This document shows, piece after piece, positions 1 through 10,999 of a stretch of 64,000 nucleotides of DNA. Source of the stretch: Platycnemis pennipes (lineage: Eukaryota; Arthropoda; Insecta; Odonata; Platycnemididae). Every line of letters begins with the position of its first letter. Position 1 is the stretch's first letter. The stretch lies in the NCBI GenBank assembly GCA_933228895.1, contig OW121854.1, forward strand, positions 58,756,609 through 58,820,608. The letters run 5' to 3'. The notes beneath the pieces are model-generated. The model was not told the DNA's origin, made no database searches, and saw only the letters and a program-made list of their open reading frames with translations. Position numbers and translations under genes: made by a program.

Positions 1-187
1 ATAAATTGGGCGAATAATTTATTCCAAGCGAACGATTTAGAGGAGATGGAGGTGGATGTGAAGTTTGATTGAGTGGACGTCGCAACGACCTTAGATAGTA
101 GTTCGTCTGCGTCGGCACGCGACATCTCATCTCTGTTCTCTGCATTTTTCTCGGGATGCGTCCGCGTCGTTTGACTGTGAGACAACA

Positions 188-218
188 GTTTCGCCAACCT
201 TCCTGTTGGCGTCTTCAG
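188..218 (-). other. Hammerhead-like motif, left arm of FB1
   Basis: Read on the minus strand this is CTGAAGA, then a CGCCAAC/GTTGGCG hairpin, then AAAC. It resembles the CUGANGA/stem II/GAAA core of type I hammerhead ribozymes, but the fit is not canonical: pairing the outermost C-G uses up the G of GAAA, or else leaves one extra base after CTGAAGA. Activity is not claimed. Confidence 0.4.
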
Positions 219-534
219 GTCGAAGTGGTGAGAAGTCGTTCTCGTCGTCCCTATATAGGCCTGGTCGTGTAGGTGCTGCCCTCTGATTGGCCGGAATTTT
301 TGATGACCCTCTTCCAAGCAGAATGAAACGGGTCTCCGTCCTCTCTGTTCATGTTCAATGGTGTTTTCAGTATTTCTATCTACTGAAAACACCATTGAAC
401 ATGAACAGAGAGGACGGGTACCCGTTGCATTCTGCTTGGAAGAGGGTCATCAAAAATTCCGGCCAATCAGAGGGCAGCACCTACACGACCAGGCCTATAT
501 AGGGACGACGAGAACAACTTCTCACCACTTCGAC

Positions 535-565
535 CTGAAGACGCCAACAGGAAGGTTGGCGAAAC
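535..565 (+). other. Hammerhead-like motif, right arm of FB1
   Basis: Mirror copy of the block at 188-218: CTGAAGA at 535-541, a 7-bp GC-rich hairpin, and GAAAC at 561-565. The two copies are identical, as expected from the palindrome. See the finding on motifs shared by the fold-back elements. Confidence 0.4.
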
Positions 566-664
566 TGTTGTCTCACAGTCAAACGACGCGGACGCATCCC
601 AAGAAAAATGCAGAGAACATCTAATCAACGCCGCGGAAACCTACGAACGAACATCTCATCTCTG

Positions 665-1707
665 CTTTGTATTCTTTGTTAACGTTTGCTACCATATTAA
701 TCTGAGGTATGATCTTTCTCTAACCAAAAAAGTGCTCCATCAAATTTCATTGCCAAAATTTCTCGTGATAACCTGATTTGCTGTTATAAGTTACGACCCA
801 AATTCTCTTTCGATGCTGTTAAATGCAAATATTAAGATAAGGTGCTATCGGAGGGAATTTTAATAGCGCCGATTTTATCCCTTTTTCTAGTATGCAAAAC
901 CCCTTCTCACTTGTAGTACACATGACATTTTCTTCCAAAGGTGCCTCTTTGACGCCATAAAAACTTCTGTTGAAACTGAATACTCCACGATTCACAGGGA
1001 AAAACAGGCTTGAGGACTTCCTGAAAGTTTATTATTTTGTTTTGAGATTACGATGCAGAATTCGTTGCTCGTAGTGTCCTTTATAACTAGGCTCATCAGA
1101 AGAATAATAGTATCCATTTCTGTATTCATATTTATATCTCAGCGTTCTCAAAGCAAAGGGAAATTTTCAATAACATCCTTGGCGTTATCCCAAAATCCTC
1201 AGATACTTAAAGAACCACCCTGTACTCGATTCCATGTTGCATACCAAAAAAAATAAGCGAAAAGGACTAAACTCATGATGTGAACCAAGATGTGAATGAG
1301 GTGGAAAATTTCTTTGCGTTAAATGAACGGTAAAAACAGCTTTTAAATTTAAGACAACTTTTCAAGTCTGCTCGGCAAAAATGTAGAAAATGGTAGGAGA
1401 AAATATTTTTCCTGCACCAGAAATTGAACCACGGAACTTTGAATTGTTAGGCCAATGCAGAGACCACCTATCTACACAGATTTCCTCACCCCTAAGGGAT
1501 TTAGGAATCCCAGGGTTTCTCAGGACCAGAAATCCCTGGATTCCCTGCCCAGTAACACGTTTTCTTCTGGTAATTTTCAGTTTTTAACTTGCATGGCGAG
1601 GTTTTTTTTTTCATTGCGGAAGTCTGATTATGGCTTTTATTGTCCATTGCATAATTATTGTCTTTGCAGAAAAAGGATAAGCGTAAATCGGAGTCATTAA
1701 GACTTTA
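665..1707. other. No recognised feature
   Basis: AT-rich sequence. Open frames of 60-80 codons at 1053-1256 and 1390-1700 show no recognisable protein and no clear splice context. I see no repeat shared with the rest of the window. Confidence 0.6.
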
Positions 1708-1782
1708 GTGCGGAGGAGAATTGAAAAGATGAGCTGGAAGAAGAGGAAGTTGTATGAAGAAGTGGCAGAAAGGGAAAGGAGT
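1708..1782 (+). mobile_element. Fragment of LINE reverse-transcriptase C-terminus
   Basis: About 25 codons read VRRRIEKMSWKKRKLYEEVA and on, matching the WVWRRMEK..W motif that follows the reverse-transcriptase domain in RTE/endonuclease-RT-type non-LTR elements and recurs many times in this window. The piece is too short to place further; it ends before 1800. Confidence 0.5.
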
Positions 1783-1864
1783 ACTTTCAGATATATTATC
1801 AGATGACAACAAAAATAGGTGCTAGCAATATCCTTAAGATGGTGATCATCTCTTTGTTATTACA

Positions 1865-1990
1865 TTTTCTCCCACTCTTCTTAGGACTTCTTCGTTCGTC
1901 ACTCGGTCGATGTATTTTATCTTCAGAATACTTCTGTAGCCTCACATTACGAATGATCAAAATCTTACGAATGCGTCGAAACCTAACGTT
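1865..1990 (-). mobile_element. LINE reverse-transcriptase C-terminal relic
   Basis: Minus-strand translation gives ILKIKYIDRVTNEEVLRRVG across 1873-1932, a near-consensus match to the segment after the RT thumb of endonuclease-RT-type LINEs (local family L-beta). Flanking residues drift out of frame, so this is a dead copy. It lies head to head with the plus-strand fragment just upstream. Confidence 0.75.
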
Positions 1991-2054
1991 ACTGGTAGAA
2001 ACTATCAATCAATCTAATTAAGAGAATCCAACTCTCTTGAATTCGAGGACTGGG

Positions 2055-2110
2055 AGCGGGGTTCGGGTTGGTGCAGTATCCTGGCCTCTCATTCCGCGGG
2101 TCCGGCTCAT
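2055..2110 (+). repeat. Possible SINE-A head fragment
   Basis: GGTTCGGGTTGGTGCAGTAT resembles the first 20-25 bases of SINE-A (compare 59190), followed by a weak B-box-like GCGGGTCCGGCTC. No SINE-A body follows. Confidence 0.3.
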
Positions 2111-2349
2111 TAAAAGGGTGGATTGGATAAACCTGGATTTTTTTTACTTCAAAATTGGATAATAGTAAGGTGAAAACTAACCGTATCAGGTACTAAAATA
2201 AGAACGACCGCGCTTTATGCGCCGAAATTTTCAAGATAAAATTAGGTATAAGTATATAATGGATAACGCACAGGGATAACACGTAATTGATGTCATACCA
2301 CTAAAACTAGGTGGACACACCTACTCCGTGAAACAGCCATTAATATTCT

Positions 2350-2540
2350 GGTCCCTGGTGGCGGCGGGGGTAAATCCATCGCCCGTCTATCCCAGGGTCG
2401 AGGGTTCGAATCTCACCCGGGGAGGATTTTCACTGTCCGGGGCATGGATGTTTGTGACGTCCAATTTGTTAATTGTGAGAGAGGACTTGGATGTCCAAAT
2501 TTGCAGACTAAATAAAAATGTTTAATCCACCCGACAGTCG
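2350..2540 (+). repeat. tRNA-derived SINE (local family SINE-B)
   Basis: A tRNA-like head begins near 2350. It contains GGTGGCGGCGGGGGTAAA and a strong B-box GGGTTCGAATCTC at 2402-2414. A SINE body with GGGGCATGGATGTTTGTGAC follows. The head and the GGGCATG...TGT body recur at 6249-6338, which shows it is a repeat family rather than a lone tRNA gene. The T stem pairs poorly, so it is not a functional tRNA. The last 25 bases, TGTTTAATCCACCC, recur inverted near 38165-38190. Confidence 0.75.
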
Positions 2541-3329
2541 TACTGTTAGTAGTTGTCTTTGGGCATGGATATAAAACCGATGAAAGTGCTGCAGAGAGAT
2601 CCAAGTGACATTTGGCTTGTGTGGTAAAGTAAATAGCAATCTTTTACATTTCAATAAGAGGATTTTCATTATTGCACCCCTGGTCCCGATGCACAGCGTG
2701 CCTGCCTGCCACATAGAAGACCAATAACTCCTTATTACCCTTCCCTCTGCCGCAAACATCATCGGGGAAAGACGTTATTGGTTCCTACAACTTTTGAAAC
2801 TTTTTGGACTCACCTCCCGTGGGAAAGTTCAACCCACCCAACCGACAGGCCCCTGGAAATTATATAATTACCTATTATATTTTCAGGAAAAATGATATTT
2901 TTTTCATAATTAGAAGCTCCTGCGCGACCTCTAAACGTTGTCCGTTCGAGTCCAAATGTTTTCTTGTTTGTTATTTACCGAATTGGAACCAAGAACCGAT
3001 GAAGCCGGTGAAAATTTCGAAAAGTTCCGATTTTGTAATCCCCCTGAGGATGCATGTTCCAAGGGACAAGGTCCTAGAGCAGTGGAATTAAATTTATTTA
3101 TTTTTTTTTTAATTTTTCCTGAAAAACACCCACCCGTACTCAAGCACACAACTGTACTAAATAGCTCAGATAGCCCCAGTATTCGATCTCCTCCCCCGAA
3201 GATTTACTGCTCGGGGACAGGGCTGTCCTCAAACTTGCAATGAAGTCCAACGCGCGCCCCTGGGATTGCTTCTGGATTATTTGAGGCAGTGCACACGAAA
3301 TGCACCCTCTTAGCCCCCATCCTCCACGG
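2541..3329. other. No recognised feature
   Basis: Mixed AT-rich sequence. GTTCGAGTCC at 2944-2953 looks like an isolated B-box, but no A-box or body accompanies it. Confidence 0.5.
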
Positions 3330-4170
3330 AATTTCTGTCCGTCTCGTTCGGAGGGGAATGCCGGCGGTGACCCCCTCCCTCGCCCGCCAGTCGAATCCTC
3401 TGTGACCCCTATCGCTTCGCCGGACGCATCTCTCTCGTTAAACTCATCTCTTCTCTCCCCCGTTTAAATTTTTTTTATCCTCCCTTTCCTCCCTCCTAAC
3501 GGCCAGCACCGATTCATAATACATGCATATTTCGCGTTCGGGAAGGGTTTTTTCACCTTTCTCAAATTCGTGTATTTCTCTCTCTCGCACTCGAAGAGAC
3601 TTGTTTGTCGTAAGGATGAGTGCGAATCCCAAGATAGCCGGCGGGAGTGGCGGCGGATGGGTTTGGCCTCCACTCGAGTCCCACACGGGTTCGTCCAAGG
3701 TGACCGGCGAAGCAGCCGCCGCATTCCTCCTCCTCCTCCCTGCTTACTTCCCGTCGCCCCCTTCGTCCGTCCGTCTCCTCCCCTAGCTCTCCAGCCCATC
3801 CCCCAGCCTCTCTCGCTCCGCGGGGGGTAAAGGCACCGATACCTCGGCCGAAAAGAGAGATGGGGCGGCAGCGGTGTGAAGGGAGAGAGAAGAGAAGGAT
3901 GCCGCTGCTGCTGTAGACTGCGGAGTAGGGAGAAGAGTGGGCGGTATAGGGGTAGACGGCGGTCGGAATTGGGGTGAGGGCGGGCGGAAGGTAAGTGAGC
4001 GAACGTCAAGAGACGGAAGTGGTGGAAGGTGTCGGCCACCCTTCTTAAAGCCTCCCCGGGCACCGCCCTCTCGCCCTTCCTGCACCCGCCCCACTCCAAT
4101 TCCATCCGTTTGAGACTCTGCACTTCGCCGCGCTCTGCTTTATCGGGATATGAATGTCGCGTGGCGATGC
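3330..4170. other. GC- and CpG-rich patch
   Basis: Clearly richer in G+C and CG dinucleotides than its surroundings, with long polypyrimidine tracts around 3710-3790. Several frames are open (up to 219 codons on the minus strand) but encode low-complexity Arg/Pro/Ser-rich peptides with no recognisable domain, as expected from composition alone. It could be a promoter-proximal CpG island or an untranslated region; no start site or splice signal can be assigned. Confidence 0.4.
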
Positions 4171-4239
4171 TAAAATTGCAAACGATCGCAAACGATCCTG
4201 TGCTGAAAAGCGGAAATAAAAAAATTATTCACTAGGATT

Positions 4240-4520
4240 ATAAAGTAAGGTTGGCCGAAAAGAGGACGAACAATGAAGTGCTGGAGTTCGTAGGAGAAGA
4301 ATGGAGTTGATTGAGGAAATTAGGAGAAGGCAAAAGGTGTGGATGGAGTAGGTAGTAAAGGGCAAGGGTGCTTTGAAGGACGTGATTGAGGGAAGAATGC
4401 TGATTAAGCTGGCTAGAGGGAGGGTGATGAACGGGTGGTTGGAGTTATGCAAGGTAGGGAGTATGCGGGGCTGATGTGGGACAACATGTGATATGTTGCC
4501 GTCGTGGAAAGAATTGAGTG
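4240..4520 (+). mobile_element. Truncated LINE 3' end (L-alpha family)
   Basis: Plus-strand frames carry decayed pieces of LIEEIRRRQK, a GLLKDVIEGRML-like stretch and GRGR, the C-terminal region of endonuclease-RT-type LINEs. The following 3' UTR, with GAATTGAGTGTCCATTTAGG at 4514-4533, has a weaker counterpart at about 7870-7900. Frames shift several times; there is no intact ORF. A second copy of the same family follows directly. Confidence 0.7.
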
Positions 4521-5110
4521 TCCATTTAGGCTACCGGAAAGGAGAAGATGAATGGAAAGGAAGAAGAATGTTGGTCTGAACAATGTTGGGCAATATCTTG
4601 AGTAGGGAAAGGGAATCAGACAGAAAAACGGTTGAAAATTCTCATGGAGTCTCACGAAAGTATAGTGTGGGACAAAAGTCATACTCCAGATGGAAATTAG
4701 GAGGACGTGTAAATGATATAATCGGGTATGTGGCGTTGCAAGTAGTGATAATGAGAAGGATAAAAGTCGAACAGTAAAGATTGAGAAATAGAGCATGCAT
4801 TCTGTGGGATGAAAAGAGGCAGTCAGTATTCTGGGCGATGAATCTCTGGTATTGACGACCCAGGCTTTTCACAAATGGGTATGGAGAAGGATTGAGAGCA
4901 TAGGGTGGGTGAAAACGGTGCGGTGCAAGAGACCTTAGAGGAGGGCAAAAAATTGATTGAGGAAATTAGGAAAGGTCAGGTGAAATGCGGAAATTAGAGG
5001 CGAGGAAGTGTTGAACGTCCTAATACAGGGAAGAATGTTGAATAAGCGGGTTAAAGGAAGGACGGGTAGTTTGGGTAGAATAATGAGAAATACGAATTTT
5101 TCGGGAGTCA
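4521..5110 (+). mobile_element. Second truncated L-alpha LINE copy
   Basis: The clearest coding relics lie at 4876-5080: VWRRIESIGWVKTVR, then a frame break, LIEEIRKGQ, then EEVLNVLIQGRMLNKRVKGR. These are in the order expected of the C-terminal region of the same LINE family as 4240-4520 and 7510-7905. Stops and frameshifts make it non-functional. It has the same orientation as the copy upstream, so either a tandem insertion or a duplicated relic. Confidence 0.75.
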
Positions 5111-5999
5111 AAAATAGCACAGTAATAAAGATAAAAGTATCCCGCTAATGGGATGTTTTAGAAGTGCTAAGAGTTAATGAAAATAATTCTATCACAGTAA
5201 AATTCCATAAAACAATATTTTTATAAAATCAATTTCCTCTAGGGTGAAGCTGAAAACAGAGATTGCGTAACACGAGTTTCACTTGGAAGAAATTGATGCG
5301 CATCTAATCCTTCCATAACCGGCAGAACATTGATTTGTTATAATAATCACCTTGTATCGTATTCGCATCATGTAGCACTTGATTTCGAATGCTATCAGAT
5401 GGTTTTTACCACTCTTCCGTGCGGCTCTATTTCACTGTGTGGTATTAAACCAATGTCGCAAGTAGCAATCGATGCGTCAAAATATCGCACATCCCTTCCA
5501 CACGAACTTCTCTCAGGCGGAGGGTTTTGAGTCTCCCCTGCCTTGGGCGTGGTCGCTTTGCATTCGCCTGCTTGCCCCCCTACCCCCACGATCCTCTCTT
5601 CTTTCTTCCCGTTCCTTCCCTTCACACTGATGGGTGAGTCGGCGTTGATACTCCGCTGCTTTTGACACGCGATGGCCTCGTAAATTTTAATTGCCCCGAA
5701 GGATCGCTCCCAACCACTTGGCCCGATGCGATGCGCTCCCCTGGTGGGCTGAAGGAAATATCACATTTTAGCATACTAAGGCCCTATTGCACCGTTAGCA
5801 ATCAATAACTTAATTCCCCTTGGATATCACCAAATTGTATGCATCCAGCAAACCTTACAAAAAAATACCATGGTCAAATTATTATAATAATTGGCATCTT
5901 AACCGATAAAGGACGTAGTCTCCATGGATATACTCTCAATGAACACTCATCGCAAAACCCATATCTGTCAAATGATGTCCTTCTTGTGTTCCGCATAAC
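5111..5999. other. No recognised feature
   Basis: 5400-5760 is somewhat GC-richer, but neither strand gives a recognisable protein or a shared repeat. Confidence 0.5.
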
Positions 6000-6240
6000 C
6001 TTTATCACTCAAAATTCTATCCGAACTATGCGTTCTTCCCCTCCATCTACCTTGATTATACATCGTTCTCCCCTCTTATCACTTCCTTCACAAACCCTCA
6101 ACCCTAGCACTCTTTCATCCAATCACTGAATCTTCCTTCTCCTAATTTCCTCAATCAATTTCTTTTCCTACCCTACAATCTGGGGCACTTCCTGGTTTGT
6201 CTACCTTTCTACTCACCTTACCTCCTCCATCTTCGGTTCC
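6000..6240 (-). mobile_element. Decayed L-alpha LINE fragment
   Basis: Minus-strand frames give MEEVR..., a VGXEKKLIEEIRRRK-like stretch and a degenerate LIGH-type segment, the same order as in 7510-7905. It is heavily broken. It abuts SINE-B at 6249. Confidence 0.6.
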
Positions 6241-6248
6241 CTCTGCCT

Positions 6249-6338
6249 AGGTGGCGGCGGGGTAAACGCCTGTCAAGATTAAGGTCACGGGTCCGCCTGG
6301 GTGGGGTTTTTCTTCGCTCAGGGCATGTATGTGCATTA
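6249..6338 (+). repeat. SINE-B copy
   Basis: GGTGGCGGCGGGGTAAACGC matches the head at 2357, and CTCAGGGCATGTATGTGCAT matches the body at 2438. The B-box has decayed to ACGGGTCCGCCTGG. It ends in a CATTAT repeat at about 6332-6347, where the next LINE begins tail to tail. Confidence 0.7.
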
Positions 6339-6351
6339 TCATTATCAGTCA

Positions 6352-6545
6352 CCAATCCTAAGATTGGTTTGACGCAGCCCTCCACTCAATTCTTTTATCG
6401 GTCAACCTCTTCATTCTCTTTTACATCCTTCACAACTTGCTCCATATATCTCCTACGAGGCCTGCCTTTTCCATTCTTCCCGTTCAATTTTCCCTCGACC
6501 ATCGTGTCATATGATGTGCATTTACTGGCAATCGTAAAACATAAT
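6352..6545 (-). mobile_element. LINE 3' end (L-beta family)
   Basis: Minus-strand translation ends IEWRAASNQS followed by a stop near 6362-6364, the C-terminal signature of this family in the window (also at 42.1, 53.6 and 59.6 kb). Upstream in the protein, VEGKLNGKNGKGRPRRRYME and QVVKDVKENEEVDR are readable. This is a short 5'-truncated copy with one or two frame changes. Confidence 0.85.
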
Positions 6546-7509
6546 CTACGTAAAATTTAATTCCATTCCTCATCCTCATCATCTCATCCTCCTATCCAAG
6601 TTTCGGCGCCAAACAATGCCTCGTACCACCTACGGTTTCCTAGAAAGAGTTTGTAGCCGGAAAGTAACCAAGCTTGGCTTTGTTTGGACATGTACAAAGT
6701 CCCCTCCTTGGATGCGAACCCAGGTACCCTCACACTACCCTGTGGGATACCAAGATACATTCACAATTTGAAGGTAACTAAAACGTTGATTAATACGAGA
6801 ATTTTAGGATCGGATTGGGGACTGGTCAGAGCACAGGCTTTATAACTCGACAAATTGGGTAGATTGTAAGTAGGCTTGTTTTTATTAAAGGTATTTTGGC
6901 AACGCCGTGTATTGATTTGGATCGATGCTTTGTTCATTTGTCTGCTTGAATCAATGGTTCATGTAAATTTTAACCTAATTGTTCTACAAGTGCAGCAAAT
7001 ATCTTTCATTGAAAGATTACAGCAATGTCATTGCCCTTAAAATTAGCTTAAATTTTCCTCATCACGATAAAAGTAATTGATATACTGTATATGCCACCCT
7101 AATCATTTAGGGAACTGTGTGTAAAATTTGTAAGATGTATGGGGAGAAAGTATGCATAGTTAACTTTGTTTAACTGGAAATAATTCCAAGTGAGCTTCTT
7201 CTCGCGAATTTTAATTACTCTGAACAACAACAAAACAAAAATTTGCTATTCCGCTTATGAAGTCCATATAAGGTCCACATACATGTGCTATTACAAAGTT
7301 TTGGTTGTTTTTATTAATCATGAAACGATTTCTACAAGTTACGCCTGAAAATATTAATTACCTAATTATTCTTTTTGAGCTGGTTTTTTCCATCGTTCTA
7401 TTGATTTTCCGTAGTGAAAATACTTCCTTCACTGTTATTTAGTGTAATAGTCTCAATGGATAAGCATTAAAAAAAGTTGAGTAATTTTTTCGATGGTTAA
7501 CTCTAGAGA
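6546..7509. other. No recognised feature
   Basis: AT-rich and unassigned. No shared repeats or long frames. Confidence 0.6.
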
Positions 7510-7905
7510 AAAATTTAATATGGGGCGTAGCTTTATATGGAGCAGAAACGTGGACTTTGCGGTAAGAAGATGAAAACAGAATTTGTGCTTTTGAGATGTG
7601 GGTTTGGAGAAGGGGAGGGAAAGTAAAGCGGGTCGTAAGGAGGACAAGATATAAACTGTTTGAATTGGTGGGAGAGGATAGAAATTTGTTTGGTATTAGG
7701 ATAAGGCATACATTTTGGATGGAGGAAATAAGGAAATTAAGGGCGATGGTCTTTTGAAGGGCGTGATTGAGGGAAGAATGTCGGGTAAGCGGGGAAGAGG
7801 AAGGAGAAGAACGGGTAAAATGATGGGAGGTAGGAGATATAAGGGACAGAAGAAGTTCATCGTATGAAATGCAGGGATGTGGGAGAATTAAATGCCCATA
7901 TTACC
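7510..7905 (+). mobile_element. Truncated L-alpha LINE, well-preserved RT C-terminus
   Basis: The frame reads WGVALYGAETWTLR, one stop, then EDENRICAFEMWVWRRGGK, FELVGED and FWMEEIRKLRAM. After a frameshift it reads GLLKGVIEGRMSGKRGRGRR. This is the order of the thumb/C-terminal part of endonuclease-RT-type LINE proteins. It is 5'-truncated inside the RT domain and is not functional. A 3' UTR follows to about 7905. Confidence 0.88.
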
Positions 7906-10740
7906 TTACTTATCTTTCCTTGTAAAAAACTAATAATAATAGTGCAATTGGTTGCATGGAGTTGTAGCAAGTATGGACGCTGCTAGTTTGGTTTACGTGG
8001 ACTTCTCTTTAGCGGTCGCCTTGCGTATTATTTGCACTAAAATATATCTGTATTTCCTGAGGAAAAATATTTTTTGTCTCAGGTCGAATTAGGGTTTCGT
8101 TTCCGTTAGGTTTGCCGGGTCAAATCAATGTAGGTAGAGAGTCCTGGGTCCTAGGCGAGAGACAGTCATGATTGCTGAATGTACTTAAGTTCAACAATCA
8201 ATTAAGTGAAAAATATCCGTAACGCTAATGACTGATGATTTTATTCTATTTAAAGCTTGTTTTTCTGTTGCTATTGGGACTTTTACTTTTGTTTCTTAAA
8301 GTTTTAGACAAATTTATTGCTAAAATATAATCATAAATTTCAAAACATGAAATATTTTAACACCTTTGAACTTTCCCTGTTTCATACAGAAAATTGATAA
8401 AATACCTATCCTGTAGATTTTTCGTACTATTTTATAATAGAGATAGATATATTGGTTGCATATGGAAAAAAATTATCCGATGATAATGCTTGATTTAAAG
8501 GAGAAGTCCATGTCCAAGTGCCATCGCACCGAATGTGGAAATGTGGAAAGTAGGCACACCGCTTGCGTCTGCTTTCCCCATTGCCTTGCAATATATTTAT
8601 GTTTACCAAGGTGTGAGGCTCACAAGTATCCATTGAGATATGTGGAATGCATGCCGGAAAACAGATTTTGATGCTTTCCGTCTCAAAATTCATTCAAGGG
8701 ATGAGAAATAGTCCCCGTCATATGGTGGCGTCACGAGTTAATTTCGTACTCGGGCCATGGATTTGGGCGAGGAGATGTCTGGCGGAGTGGCTCTAGGGAA
8801 GATTTTTTTGTCGCTTAAGACAGTGCCTCCGAAAACTATTTTTTACTTATACTGTGACATCTACCTTTCACGCCTCATTTATGGAGGGGTACTCAAGACG
8901 AGAAATGACGAATGCCGAATGTCATGACTTCGAAATTCCCCGCGCGTTGCTTGCTCCAAGTACGCGTCATTCCTCTCTGGATTCATCTCCCTTCGCGTGC
9001 TTGGATCTTCATTGTTTTCAAATGGTTTTGCTATCATATTTTCCAATTTTCGCCCTTTTCGAGACTCGAGTGAAGAAAGTGTTTCCACGATCTGGGTGAG
9101 CTCGAGTTATTTTTGCGCAACGGTGATGTTCTGGTTTCCGTTCTCCTGGACACATGGAAAAACGCAGCCATGCCGTAACTACGGAAAACTAGTAAATACT
9201 CGTTATCTGTGAACCTACTTTAAAAAATATCTTTTTTCGGTAACTGATTTAAAAAAAATACCATTCATGCTGGTCTAAGACGGATCTACTTGCTGGAATC
9301 ATGGTATTCACTCTTTACTTTAGTCATAAAAATCCTTATCCCCTACTAAATGAAGTTTGTCAGGTAAAGACAGTAAATCCAATTTTTTGGCAATTATTAT
9401 CATCAATTTAACTGATAACTATGCGTTTTATTTTAGCGTAAATTATATCACAGTCTAATTAATGGGAGCGTTGCGTAATAAAACAGTAGTTTGATCTTCG
9501 CTGCTACTGTGCAGTTGAAAAGAAAGCACAGAGGTAAATGAATTGTATAGATGAAGGAAACGACGGTATAGGTATCGTAATTGTTGCTATTAGGGGAGTC
9601 GACCGATAGCTGAGATCATTTTCTCCGTTAAGAATAGATGTCCAGCTGTACGTATTGGTCGACTTTTAAGAAGGGAGGGCGGAGAGAATCTCGTCTGACC
9701 ATAAGCCTACTCGTAAAGAAAGACGATGAGGGGTCAACATTTAGGCGTGCCATCCGATGGACGAAGTGCTGCACTTGAATTACACACCTATTAGTACTCA
9801 CAGATTGCATTACACTAAGGATTTCTACTGTCGCGGGAAGAACTCGGAATATGGGGTTGAGTTTTGTCCAAATATTGAAGTCCTTTTTAAGTTTCAAATG
9901 AAAAAAATATATTTTGAGGTAAAACTAAAGAGCTGTATGTAATCGTCACTTGAAGTGTGGCTGGTGACTTTGAGACCTTCAGTAGGAGAACCTTTCCTTT
10001 TTTCGAGAGAACAATTTGTTTCCAATCCTCCCAGCAAATTCAGACAGAGGCATGTGGGCCTAAATGGAGAGAGTAGAAGACTGAGCTTAAATATGTTCTT
10101 CCGAAAATGTACATTTTAACCAAAACTTTAATCTAGCTATTGTTTCATTCACTCGTTTATTAAAATTGTGAAGTGGCCATTTATTTTTAAACGGTTAAAA
10201 TTTCCATGTAGGTAGTTTTCACAAAATTTTCTTGGCTTCATTTTCATATAAACATTGATAGATTCTTCTCTTTTAATTTTGGTGTTGTTGATTAGTAATG
10301 AGCTATTTGTTACTATCCATTATTGATAGCAGGGATCGTCGTCTCATCGGGTCTGTTAGATCTTAGATTCTTTGTCTCTGCATAAACATTCCTTCTAGTT
10401 GGCACAGATATACGAGCTTGTATATTCATTCCTGTAACAGAGCACTGTATATTATCCACCGCACTTTATCTCTCTCTACCTGGCTATATTTTTCCTCACG
10501 GTGCTCCATTGCACATTCTTTCTCTCCTATCCTCTCCGTCCTCTGCCGTCATTATAACCTCGATCGCAGTCTTCAAGAGCGTCCGTTCGTCATTCCTTTC
10601 TCCATGATAGCTAAAGGTGTCTTATGCACATCATAATTGTAGTATGAAGATGTGCAGTTTGCGCTAGTATCTGGCTGTTGCTGTGATGGGAGATGGCCCA
10701 CAACTAAGGCCATTTGCGCCTTAAAGGATAAGAGAGTAAA
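7906..10740. other. No recognised feature
   Basis: Frames of 70-90 codons are open on both strands at 8427-8693 and 8854-9212 but show no recognisable domain and no clear splice context. 8930-9180 is slightly GC-richer. No repeat from the rest of the window maps here. Confidence 0.5.
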
Positions 10741-10779
10741 CGGCTAGACGGAGGGAATTTTAGGGAGAGAATTTAGGGT

Positions 10780-10998
10780 GGAGAAAAATCCAGCGTCGGT
10801 ATTAGCTTGCTCTTGACAATAGGAGCCAAGGGGTCCACGGTTTAATGTCCCATCCGTTGGACGGAGTACTGCACTCGAAGTGCTGTTTTCATAGCAATCT
10901 ACTAGGGACCACTAAACCACTAAAAATCTACCACTGCCGGGATTTTTTCCCGGGACCTCGGGATGGGAGTAAAGTACACTAGCCACCTCACCAGTAGA
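10780..10998 (-). repeat. tRNA-derived SINE-A copy
   Basis: On the minus strand: a head with GGTGAGGTGGCTAGTGTACT, a decayed B-box region, and a body with CGAGTGCAGTACTCCGTCC and GGGACATTAAACCGTGGACC. These correspond to the SINE-A copies at 11.1, 31.3, 42.9 and 59.2 kb. Its 5' edge coincides with the target duplication of the 5S-SINE next door. Confidence 0.8.
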
Positions 10999-10999
10999 A

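Larger units (their letters stand above)
122..664. mobile_element. Fold-back element FB1 (near-perfect long palindrome)
   Basis: Positions 134-372 and 381-619 are inverted copies of each other with no indels and about five mismatches, separated by an 8-base loop at 373-380. The 14-base sequence ACATCTCATCTCTG occurs at 122-135 and again at 651-664, just outside the palindrome, and looks like a target-site duplication; the element would then be 136-650. The right end carries about 31 bases that have no partner on the left. Both arms carry a CTGAAGA/hairpin/AAAC block and a palindromic CCTATATAGG. No transposase is present, so it is non-autonomous. Inference: a Penelope-like or retrozyme-like insertion with inverted units; a fold-back DNA transposon is the alternative. 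Confidence 0.75.

Noticed and set aside
2350..2427. tRNA gene
   Set aside because: Strong B-box but the T stem and acceptor do not pair, and the same head with attached body recurs at 6249, so it is a SINE.
2936..2956. Isolated tRNA B-box
   Set aside because: No A-box at the right distance and no SINE body.
3068..3090. A-box-like CCTAGAGCAGTGG followed by AT-rich DNA
   Set aside because: No B-box and no family match; likely chance.
3464..4123. 219-codon minus-strand ORF as a gene
   Set aside because: It lies in a GC-rich pyrimidine-tract region, is low-complexity Arg/Ser/Pro-rich and overlaps other equally open frames, with no domain.
4413..4796. 127-codon minus-strand ORF
   Set aside because: It is antisense to the plus-strand LINE fragments and reflects their composition.
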